Assembly: GCA_963794955.1 (NCBI GenBank) | Contig: CAWCGF010000026.1 | Location: 62,001-126,000, forward strand | Direction of reading: 5' to 3' | Source: JAFDVL01 sp963794955 | Lineage (GTDB): Bacteria > Acidobacteriota > Blastocatellia > RBC074 | Length of the DNA stretch: 64,000 bases | Shown here: positions 25,257-33,290 of the stretch, one piece after another | Layout of the letters: every line of letters begins with the position of its first letter | How positions within the stretch are numbered: position 1 is the first letter of the stretch | Position numbers and translations under genes: made by a program | Notes under the pieces: model-generated | Databases searched by the model: none | Told to the model about the DNA's origin: nothing | What the model saw: only the letters and a program-made list of their open reading frames with translations

Positions 25257-26024
25257 TTAGCTGGGCCACAGCCGACCCAACAAATCTTCCGGCCTGATAC
25301 CAGATGCCCTCAACGCAGAGAAAACCAGGATCACGCCCACCAGGATGAGGATGATTGTGAGGTAGTGTTTGGCCAGAGGTCGGCGCGTTTTCTGCCCACT
25401 GGCTTGCACGCGGGGCGTGGCAAAATGCTGAGCATTTATCTCTGGCGTCGCAGGCAGTGTAGCAGTAGCGGATTCCGCTTCTGTCTGTGTTACTGGCTCT
25501 GCCGCAAGAGATGAGGTTGATGCCTCTTTCCCCTCTTCACTCCAGTACCTGACCGCTTCGTTTTCATGGCGCGAAACCTCTGCAAGGGCTTTGTCATCGT
25601 GAGCAAAATAAGTAGGCAGTGAAGCGTCCGACCACGCTGTGCTGAAAGGCTCAGCGGCATTGAACAAGTGACAGTGCTCGCTGCTGGCATTCACAGTCAC
25701 AACTGGGAGCGGCGGGCTGGGCAGGAGCATTTCCACCAATCCATTTTCACACGCAACTCCACAAATCTGGCAATAGCGCCAGGGGGTTCTCCAGACTGTG
25801 CCGCAATTTCGACAAAGTCCGACCGCGTTCTCCTTGGTTTGGACGCTTTTCTTCCATCCACACGTGAAACAAAAGCCCTTTCCTGCTTGCCCTCGCATGC
25901 CGCAAGAGGTGCAATGAGTCAACTCGGAAGACTCTCTTGCCATAGCAAGATAGGTCGGAGCGCCGCAATTTTCGCAGTATTCCCGATCCACCGATAATTC
26001 ATAATCACACGCGGGGCAGGTCAT
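25257..26024 (-). CDS. Zinc-ribbon protein with C-terminal membrane anchor
   Basis: A 255-residue protein. Residues 1-90 hold four zinc-knuckle pairs: CPAC...CENC, CTSC...CFTC and CRNC...CQIC in ribbon spacing, so at least three small zinc ribbons, as in double-zinc-ribbon proteins. A Ser/Glu-rich linker of about 120 residues follows. The C-terminus is one membrane span (YLTIILILVGVILVFSALRA) and a short tail. A tail-anchored zinc-ribbon protein of this kind could be an adaptor or sensor; I do not recognise a specific family. The ATG at 26024 is preferred to a TTG at 26036 that abuts the AAGGA. Confidence 0.7.
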   Translation of the reverse strand: MTCPACDYELSVDREYCENCGAPTYLAMARESSELTHCTSCGMRGQAGKGFCFTCGWKKSVQTKENAVGLCRNCGTVWRTPWRYCQICGVACENGLVEMLLPSPPLPVVTVNASSEHCHLFNAAEPFSTAWSDASLPTYFAHDDKALAEVSRHENEAVRYWSEEGKEASTSSLAAEPVTQTEAESATATLPATPEINAQHFATPRVQASGQKTRRPLAKHYLTIILILVGVILVFSALRASGIRPEDLLGRLWPS

Positions 26025-26080
26025 AGTTCTGATCAATCCTTGTCGTTACGCTCTAAGTAAGTAGCATTTCGCCATTGAAT

Positions 26081-26110
26081 AGTCGTCGCCGGTGCCGCTC
26101 GCCGACGACT
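26081..26110. repeat. Hairpin between the zinc-ribbon and glutaredoxin genes
   Basis: AGTCGTCG and CGACGACT (26081-26088 with 26103-26110) form an 8-base-pair stem, flanked by ATTGAAT/ATTCAAT further out. No T-run follows, so the role is unknown. Confidence 0.5.
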
Positions 26111-26258
26111 CAAGTATCGGCATTCAATCATGCGGGGAGGCAGGGGATGTGAATTATAATACGAGCAGGTAATGGCTCATGCAAGGCGGTAGGAAGAATC
26201 GCTGAAATTATTGATTCAAAAGATTTTAATGGTAAATCTGGTTCAAGAATCAGACGCT

Positions 26259-26307
26259 AAAAGAGCGCAAACTCACAAGCCTTAACTTGCACTTTTTGCG
26301 CTCTTTT
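26259..26307 (-). terminator. Terminator of the gltA-glutaredoxin transcript
   Basis: A 13-base-pair stem (26259-26271 with 26295-26307) whose A/T-rich base provides a TTTT run on the minus strand. Confidence 0.75.
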
Positions 26308-26342
26308 CTGCTTACTTTTGTAATGGCCAACGCCCGGCTGGC

Positions 26343-26577
26343 CTAGTCGTGAACTGTTCAGCCACGGCCTTCCCAACCGATTTGTTTCAACTTGCCGTCT
26401 TCGACAATGAGAGGGCACTGTGGGGTCATTATTGGAGAAGACAAACATCTCGGCACGGTAGGCACGATTGTCTTGTGCGTTCTTTTCCGTGAATGCAATT
26501 CCCTGCTGGCCGTACCAGGCTTTGGCCTTAGCACAATGTGGGCAATCGGGCTTGGTATAGATCACAACATCACTCAT
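26343..26577 (-). pseudogene. Glutaredoxin-like gene with a 1-base frameshift
   Basis: The N-terminal half is a clear glutaredoxin: VVIYTKPDCPHCAKAKAWY with the redox CPHC, then a helix and NNDPTVP, where the cis-proline strand should begin. There the annotated frame leaves the family. One base later the sequence reads PLIVEDGKLKQIGWEGRG and reaches TGA at 26360-26358, which is the expected end of a short glutaredoxin. A single extra C in the CCC of GTGCCCTC explains it. The corrected product has about 72 residues. It starts 11 bases after the citrate-synthase stop, so they share a transcript. Either a true mutation or a sequence error fits. A TGA-as-selenocysteine extension to 26343 is discussed under findings. 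Confidence 0.75.
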
Positions 26578-26588
26578 ATTTCACCTCG

Positions 26589-27739
26589 CTAGCGGTTTTC
26601 AATCGCCACATATTCAACTGAAGGCAGCACACCAGTGTAATCGGCACGCGGACGAATCAGACGATTGTTTTGCAATTGCTCCATCACATGTGCGGTCCAA
26701 CCGGAAATACGGCTGACGGCAAAAATCGGCGTAAACAAATCCACTGTGATGCCGAGCATGTAGTAGGTCGAAGCCGAATAGAAATCTACATTCGCGCGAA
26801 TCTTTTTGCCCTTGCGATCCATTTCGGCAAGGACGAGTTCTTCAATGCGCTGCGACATAGCAAACCATTTGGTATTGTCTTGCCGCTGTGCAGTGGCTTC
26901 AGACATCCGGCGCAAGTGCGTAGCGCGCGGGTCTTCGGTGTGATAGACACGATGCCCAAAGCCCATGAATCTTTTCGCCTGTCGCAAATGCATTGGCGAT
27001 GTAGCTCGTCCACCTTGTCGAGGTCGCCAATCTCGAGCAACGTCTTCATCACCGCCTCATTCGCGCCGCCGTGCAACGGCCCGGCGAGCGTGCCAATGGC
27101 CGAAGTAATCGCTGAGTACATATCCGTCAATGTCGCAATTGTCACGCGCGCGGCAAACGTTGAAGCATTGAATTCGTGATCGGCGTGGAGGATCAACGCG
27201 ATGTCGAGGGCTTTGGTTTCCACCTCACTTGGCTCTGTACCGTTCAGTAACCAGAGGAAGTTGCCAGCCAGGCTCAAATCCGTTTTCGGTGCCAGTGGTT
27301 CTAGGCCTTGTCGCAAGCGATGAAAGGCGGCGACGACCCCTCCGATTTGCGCAGTCACACGCACCGCTTTGCGCCAATTGGCTTCGATGGAGTTATCTTC
27401 CTTATCAGGATCGTAAAGCCCCAGGGCAGACACCGCCGTGCGCAACGCATCCATGGGCTTGGTGTCGAGGGGGAATGATTTCATCATCACTACTAGCTCC
27501 GCCGGAATCGCGCGATGGGCGGCGAGCGATTGTCGCAATTCATCCAACTCCGCTTGCTTGGGTAAGCGTCCGTGCCAAAGCAAATAGATGACTTCTTCAA
27601 AGTTCGAGTGTTCGGCTAACGTGTGAATGTTGTAGCCACCATAAGCGAGCAGACCTTGCTCGCCGTCAATGTAGCAAATCCGGCTCGGCGCAGCGACGAC
27701 ATCTTGTAACCCGGCGGGGGTGGCAGTTGCTTGACTCAT
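26589..27739 (-). pseudogene. gltA: Citrate synthase broken by two frameshifts
   Basis: Joined across frames, this is a full short-type citrate synthase of about 383 codons. The N-terminal part (27739 to about 27000) has GEQGLLAYGGYNIHTLAEHS, HADHEFNAST and LHGGANEAV with the first active-site His. The C-terminal part (about 26975 to 26589) has MGFGHRVYHTEDPRA with the second His, and VDFYSASTYYMLGI with the catalytic Asp. A 15-codon bridge in the third frame reads YIANAFATGEKI, as expected between them. The span is 1151 bases, two more than a multiple of three, so two indels lie within about 45 bases. Every catalytic residue is present, so a sequencing error is a serious possibility. It supplies citrate to the TCA cycle; a 2-methylcitrate synthase is the alternative. 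Confidence 0.85.
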
Positions 27740-27988
27740 ACCTTCAATTCCTTACTTTCTCGAATGTAATCCGCGCTGGGAGCGCAGGTGACTATTGCAA
27801 ACGTACAGCAGCGAGTGTTACGACTTCAGCTTCAATTTCAGGTGCGGAAAATTGGACTCTAACGCAGCAAGACCAAAGATAACAAGGCGTCTGAGCGATG
27901 TCAATTTAAGGGCTAGAGCTTGCCAGCAATTCTTCCCTTCGGGCCGTTGTTTCTAATTTGTTCCGGCGTCTTTAGGTAGGACTTTGCT

Positions 27989-29503
27989 TCATCCTTTATT
28001 TGCTTCGCTCTTTTCCTCACTGATTTGCAGTTCATTGATCAAGCGGTAGAGATACTGGCGAGCAATTTTGAGGCGGGCGGCGGCTTCCGAACGCGAGCCT
28101 TTGCATTCGCGTAAAGCAGTGCGGACAAGTTGGCGCTTGAAATCCGCGATGGCATTTTCGTAAGAGAATTCCGGTTGCTGAAAAAGTTCGGTCAAATCGC
28201 CGCGCGCAGGTGACTGTCCGGCGGCGATGGCAGTGGTAGGCGATTGATTCTCGACCACTTGAGTTGCAGCAGTGCGCGCCGCCAGGAGTTTGCCCCGGAT
28301 TCTTTCCGGCAAAACAGTGATGTCCAGCAGCGTGGCGGGGCTAACTACTACACAACTCTCAATCACGTTTTCCAATTCTCGAATATTGCCCGGCCACGAA
28401 AAAGAACAGAGAGCTTCCAACATCCGCGAGGTAAAGCTGGGAATTGGGCGTTCGTGCCTGGTGGCAGCTTTGCGCGCAAAATGCGTGGCCAGCAAGGGAA
28501 TGTCATCAGGACGTTCTCGCAACGGCGGCAACTCCAGGCTCACGACATTCAAGCGGTAATATAAATCCGCGCGGAACTCATTCTTTTCTACCATTTCTTC
28601 CAGATTACGATTCGTGGCCGTCACGACACGAATATCTACGTTTAGTTGATCTTTACCGCCCAATCGTTCGAATTGACGTTCTTGCAGGACACGCAGCAGT
28701 TTGACTTGCATGCTGTGCGAAAGCTCGCCGATTTCATCCAAAAATAACGTGCCGCCGTCGGCTTGCTCAAAGCGTCCGGCTTTACGCGCAACCGCTCCCG
28801 TAAAAGCGCCCTTCTCGTGCCCAAAGAGTTCTGACTCAATCAAGGTTTCGGGCAAAGCGGCAATAGAACAAGCGATGAAAGGTTTGTTAGCACGCGGGCT
28901 GGAACGATGAATTGCACGCGCCAGCACTTCCTTGCCTGTGCCGGATTCGCCGGTAATCAAAATAGTGGCGCTGGTGGAAGCGACTTCACGAGCCTGCGTA
29001 AAAATGGCCTGCAACCTGGCATTCGAGCCAACGACTTCCTGCCATCCTTCCGCGACCTGCTGGCGGAGCGAAGCATTTTCCTGCTCCAGCGTGACTTTCT
29101 CGCGCTCCAGGTTAATTTTCTCGGCGGCCTGCCGCACAATGATTTCGACTTCATCCAGCGAGAAGCTGTCCTTCTGGAAAAAGCCATACGCGCCGCGGGC
29201 TGTCACCTGCACCGCGACCGCGCGTTCACGACTGCCGGTCAGGACAATGACAGGAAGCGGCGGATTGAATTGGCGGGCAGCTTCAAGCACAGCGATGCCT
29301 TCGGTAACTTCATTCACGAGCGGCGGAAGGTGCAGATCACACAAGACGACATCAATATTTTCGCGTTCCAAATGGGCGAGGGCTTCGGCGCGTGAAGCCG
29401 CTTCGAGCACGCGATAATTTTCTTCGAGCGCCCAGTACAGTTGTTTGCGGACAGCATCGTGGTCATCCACCACTAAAATCGTTTGCTTGTCGAAATCAGC
29501 CAT
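27989..29503 (-). CDS. PrsR-like sigma-54-dependent response regulator
   Basis: A 504-residue activator. The receiver has ILVVDDHDAVRKQL and Asp56 in DVVLCDLHLPPLVNEVTEGI. That long loop after the aspartate, and the ARGAYGFFQKDSFSLDEVEI segment, resemble PEP-CTERM-box response regulators (PrsR) more than typical NtrC. The AAA+ domain has GESGTGKE, the sigma-54 loop GAFTGA, DGGTLFLDEIGEL and WPGNIRELENVIES. A Fis-type helix-turn-helix (SRSEAAARLKIARQYLYRLI) ends the protein. The start at 29503 is chosen for AAGGAAATT. The kinase gene ends 10 bases upstream, so the two are one operon. Confidence 0.9.
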   Translation of the reverse strand: MADFDKQTILVVDDHDAVRKQLYWALEENYRVLEAASRAEALAHLERENIDVVLCDLHLPPLVNEVTEGIAVLEAARQFNPPLPVIVLTGSRERAVAVQVTARGAYGFFQKDSFSLDEVEIIVRQAAEKINLEREKVTLEQENASLRQQVAEGWQEVVGSNARLQAIFTQAREVASTSATILITGESGTGKEVLARAIHRSSPRANKPFIACSIAALPETLIESELFGHEKGAFTGAVARKAGRFEQADGGTLFLDEIGELSHSMQVKLLRVLQERQFERLGGKDQLNVDIRVVTATNRNLEEMVEKNEFRADLYYRLNVVSLELPPLRERPDDIPLLATHFARKAATRHERPIPSFTSRMLEALCSFSWPGNIRELENVIESCVVVSPATLLDITVLPERIRGKLLAARTAATQVVENQSPTTAIAAGQSPARGDLTELFQQPEFSYENAIADFKRQLVRTALRECKGSRSEAAARLKIARQYLYRLINELQISEEKSEANKG

Positions 29504-29513
29504 AATTTCCTTC

Positions 29514-31070
29514 TCAATCCACACCGGAAATCGCTTGCTGTTCTTTTCCTATCAGACTTGCCTGATTGGCTTGGGGCAGAAGAATTCTGAATTCCGTGCC
29601 GACACCTTCCTGACTATCAACCTCAATATCTCCGCCATGTTGCTCAATAATTTCACGGCAAGAATATAATCCCAGGCCAATGCCTTTTTTCTTCGTCGTC
29701 GCAAATGCATGAAACAGCTTGTCGCGCAGGAATTCCGGCGACATTCCCTTGCCCGTGTCCATCACGCTAAGCACATTATTTGGCCCGACGGCCTGCGTTG
29801 TGAGGTGGAGTTTACCACCTTGCGGCATCGCTTCAAGCGCATTGATAATCAGATTCTCCACCACCCGCTCTATGGCCGAGGCATTCATGATCGACCTGAG
29901 ACCTGCACTAAGTTCAGTCGTTACTTGATAACGCTCTCCCGTATGGACAGCCGTACGAAGCAGCACGCGTTCAACTAATTGGCTCAAATCTCCCTCGAAG
30001 CGTTCTTCTGTCGGCTGTGTCAGCGGATCAGAAAGTTTGGAAACCAGATTTTTCAAATTACCTACGGAATCGGCGAGCGTCCGCATCGCATCTTCGCGGA
30101 AGCCTTCGCGGTCGAATTTACGCTCCATATTCGTCACGAGGAACGAAAGCGAAAGAATTGCGTTCTTCAAATCATGCGTGAGCACTGCCGAGAGGCGGGC
30201 AAAAGACTCAAATTGCTTCTGCTCACTTTCCCTGGCAATCATTTCGCGCAACCGCCCCGCCATGCGATTGAAGGCCTCCGCCAAAACCTTCGTCTCGTCA
30301 TTGCTTTTGACAATAATATTGGCATCCAGCTTCCCCGCTGCAATGGCCTTGGCTCCCCGCGTGACGCGCCGAATCGAATCCGTCGTCCCGCTGATAATCA
30401 AGTACACAAGTAACGTCGCCACTATCGCCAGTAGCAGCGTAATACCTAAAATACTCAAGCCCGCAATATCCAGCGGGTCACGCCCCACATCCTGCTCAAT
30501 CACAAAAATGGAGTAGACGGTGTTCCCACTACTTTGGTGCAAATGAATCATCCAATACTGATTATCAACCAGATAGCGATTCCGTACCTCTCTTCTAAAG
30601 AGTCCCGGCCACAATTGGGACGGTACGTCTTTGCCTTCCAGTAAATGGGTGAAAATTTGCGGTACAACCCCAGGCAAAGCCGCGCGATAATCTTTCCCTT
30701 CCCATTCTTGATTAGCGGCGTAGCGGACAAAGCCTTGCGCATCAAGAATAATCACTTCACGCAATGATCGTACTGTACTTGCCTCTTTGGGCAAATACCG
30801 CTTGGTCAAAGCAGCGGTACGTGGGTACCGCCCAACGGCTTGTTCCAAGGATATGGCTCGATTTGGGTTGGGGCTTAGCGCTTGTTGTCGGTGCAATTGT
30901 TCCTCAATCTCTTTCGCCCTGGCGTCCAGTCCCAACCGCACTACGGCGGCAATGCGCTCGACTGAGGTGTTGTACCACACGAGCGTCAGCACCAGCATCG
31001 GGACAATTGCAAAGAGCAATACGATGATCACGAGCTTCGCGCGGATTGGAATGGGATAATTGATCTTCAT
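29514..31070 (-). CDS. Membrane histidine kinase, PrsK-like kinase core
   Basis: A 518-residue sensor. The first span (LVIIVLLFAIVPMLVLTLVWY) is followed by a periplasmic domain of about 170 residues that looks like a Cache/PAS-type sensor (EVIILDAQGFVRYAANQEW). A second span (GITLLLAIVATLLVYLIISG), a HAMP domain and the kinase core follow. The phospho-acceptor region LSAVLTHDLKNAILSLSFLV, with HDLKN and the following NMERKFDREGFREDAM, closely resembles PrsK kinases of the PEP-CTERM system, although those carry a different N-terminus. The HATPase has NLIINALEAMP, DTGKGMSPE and GIGLGLYSC. A GTG start at 31091 is possible. It drives the regulator directly downstream. Confidence 0.9.
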   Translation of the reverse strand: MKINYPIPIRAKLVIIVLLFAIVPMLVLTLVWYNTSVERIAAVVRLGLDARAKEIEEQLHRQQALSPNPNRAISLEQAVGRYPRTAALTKRYLPKEASTVRSLREVIILDAQGFVRYAANQEWEGKDYRAALPGVVPQIFTHLLEGKDVPSQLWPGLFRREVRNRYLVDNQYWMIHLHQSSGNTVYSIFVIEQDVGRDPLDIAGLSILGITLLLAIVATLLVYLIISGTTDSIRRVTRGAKAIAAGKLDANIIVKSNDETKVLAEAFNRMAGRLREMIARESEQKQFESFARLSAVLTHDLKNAILSLSFLVTNMERKFDREGFREDAMRTLADSVGNLKNLVSKLSDPLTQPTEERFEGDLSQLVERVLLRTAVHTGERYQVTTELSAGLRSIMNASAIERVVENLIINALEAMPQGGKLHLTTQAVGPNNVLSVMDTGKGMSPEFLRDKLFHAFATTKKKGIGLGLYSCREIIEQHGGDIEVDSQEGVGTEFRILLPQANQASLIGKEQQAISGVD

Positions 31071-31091
31071 GGCTTGGTAATGTTTGCTCAC

Positions 31092-31616
31092 GCCAATTCA
31101 GATTTACAAATAACCAGTTCGTACGAATCAGGGGCGTTCCCATCGGTACAGAGGCCTGTCACAAACAAGCAAACCAGTCGTGCTGGCCTCGCTTGAAAGC
31201 CAACTCTTTCGCTATGAATTGAGTTGCTGAGCGTGCATTTCGTCTCATTCGGCATACTACACGTCTCGCCGGGAAACTGTCAAAGTCAGCACTAAAGTAA
31301 AATATTCGCTTGGCAAATCGGATCAATCATTGTACATTGCCGTTGCAAATCTTCCTCACATCGGCAAAACATTCACGAAGAGGATTTGTAAGCTAAGCAA
31401 ATCAAGTCTGATACGCAAAGTGCCCTCCGTACCTATCCCCACGCTTTGCTTCCATTCGATTCTCTCACTGGGATTGCGCGATAGCTCGACACCTCATGAA
31501 GGGTGAAGTTGGGTCAAGCTTTGTGTCCAGCAAGCCGCCTTCAGCACTTTTGCTCTTCTTTCCTTAATTATAAAGATGGTCGCTGAACGACCACAAATTA
31601 TAGATGCGAAACTTTT
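31092..31616. other. Intergenic region between the kinase and the broken secreted-protein gene
   Basis: About 520 bases between divergent genes. Promoters for both directions must lie here, but I see no convincing -24/-12 or -35/-10 match, and no terminator or RNA gene. Confidence 0.35.
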
Positions 31617-33133
31617 ATGCACCACACTCACAACCTCTTCTCTCGCTTTGCCGGAGGCCTGTTCTTCTTTCTTAGCCTCTGCCTTGTTCCGTCGTTGGCA
31701 CAAATCGTTTTTGATGATTCCCCGGGCACCGCCGCACCGCCATCTACGCTTGGCCCGTACACGATGACGCCGTTTGGGCCAGACGGAAGAACCTGATGAA
31801 TATGATGTAATGATGGTTGACGACCCGCCAGTCTGTGGTGATAGCAGTATAGGGTTCAATGCCGACTGCTACGCACTCACAGATCGGCCCCGCAAATCAA
31901 TTGGGCGACCTGGTCGCATGGCTATACGGGAGATGGTGTATTCAACTGTTGAGCAGTACCAATGTGACGATTAACCTTACCCGCTGGCACAGCAGCTTTT
32001 TATTTCTATGCCGAGCCAAGTAACTCTCGGCCATGTTTACCATTCAGGCAACGGCGAATGATGGCACTACATTGACCGATTCAGGTGCAGGGAAATGCAG
32101 GAGCACAGTACTTTGGGTTTTATACCACTGGCCCTGCCACGCTCAGTTCTATTACGATCAATGTGGACCAAGCGCAGCTGGCTTTGCGATTGGCGAGTTT
32201 GGGATTTCCTGCCAGCCCATTCAGGCCGTGACCAACTTGCCCAGCGATCAGAAGGCTGGTTCCTTCCTTGTATTTCCCTATTACACTTCCAAAGTGGCTG
32301 ATGGAAGAGACACGCGCATCTCCATCACGAATGTCAGCAATGCAGCCCCGACTTTGGCGAATTCGGCTTATGTGCATCTCTTCTTCATTGATGGCAACAC
32401 CTGTTATCAAATGGATACTTTTGTTTGCTTGACACCGAATGCCTCTATTAACTTTAACGCCTCATACTATGACCCTGAAACTCACGGGCTTTATATATGC
32501 CGTAGTGGTTGATCGGGCAAGCGGGATTCCTATCCAAAGAAATGTACTCATCGGAAATGCTTTCGTGCGAGACGGCGATTATGTAGGGAATTATAGCGCA
32601 GAGTCATTTTGGGCTTACGGCACGACAAGAGGTGGAGCATTTGATCCTATCGGTCAAACGGCCATCATTGGCTTCGGCTCCGCATACGACGGAGCACCAA
32701 CCGAATTTGCGGTTGAAATCCAAAGTCCGATGGACAAACCTAATCAAAAGCTGGTAATCGCGCCACTGGCTGGAGACTTGAACTATTTAGTATCCGATAA
32801 CGCCAATTTATTGTTTTCGGCAGCCGCGCAAGCGGGCACAGCACAGGTCTTCAACGAACAGGAAACAGGAGCGAGTTTTTCAAGCCTGCTGGTAGGCACT
32901 TGTTTGCGATCCGCAATCATCACGACTACTAATCCGCGTATTCCAAATTCATTTGGAAATTTGATTCGGTCAGGCCAAGCCGGGTACCTAAAATTAAAGG
33001 TCGACGCGGCAGTCGGCTTGTTAATGACGCCGCGCACTGGCGGCAATACGTGGAATGGCATTCGTACGCTGCACAAAACTCGCAACGCTCGAAGGCAATT
33101 CTGCAAATTCCTGTCTTCACGCCCATTTGCTAG
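31617..33133 (+). pseudogene. Secreted surface protein gene broken by many frameshifts
   Basis: A signal peptide starts at 31617 (RFAGGLFFFLSLCLVPSLAQ). Then coherent protein continues by jumping frames: EEPDEYDVMMVDDPPVCGDS, APQINWATWSHGYTGDGVFN, AGTAAFYFYAEPSN, MFTIQATANDGTTLTDS, VQGNAGAQYFGFYTTGPATL, GFAIGEFGISCQP, QKAGSFLVFPYYTSKVADGR, GFIYAVVVDRASGIPIQ and finally ILQIPVFTPIC ending at TAG 33131. I count at least eight shifts in 1.5 kb, almost all single-base indels with the residues otherwise intact. The modules resemble secreted acidobacterial proteins (an FYFYxEPxxF beta-sandwich followed by a QKxGSxLVFPYYTS domain). It stands divergent from the PrsK/PrsR-like pair. Confidence 0.75.
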
Positions 33134-33235
33134 AGCTTGGGGCAGCCGCCATCAAAATGGTAACAAATGGCTACGACGCTGGTAACCATTTGCCGCTCCG
33201 AGCGAGGCTGTCCCAACTGACTTCCACTCCCCCAA

Positions 33236-33270
33236 ACAAAAGGCCAGAGAGCTATTCCCTGGCCTTTTGT
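33236..33270. terminator. Bidirectional terminator
   Basis: A 12-base-pair stem ACAAAAGGCCAG/CTGGCCTTTTGT with an 11-base loop and TTTTG after it. It separates the broken secreted-protein gene from the convergent acs. Confidence 0.85.
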
Positions 33271-33290
33271 TTTGTCCTGTCTGACGCGAC

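Noticed and set aside
31576..31974. Two plus-strand frames of about 65 codons near 31.6-32.0 kb as separate genes
   Set aside because: The second is one piece of the frameshifted secreted protein, and the first is in the wrong frame for the signal peptide.
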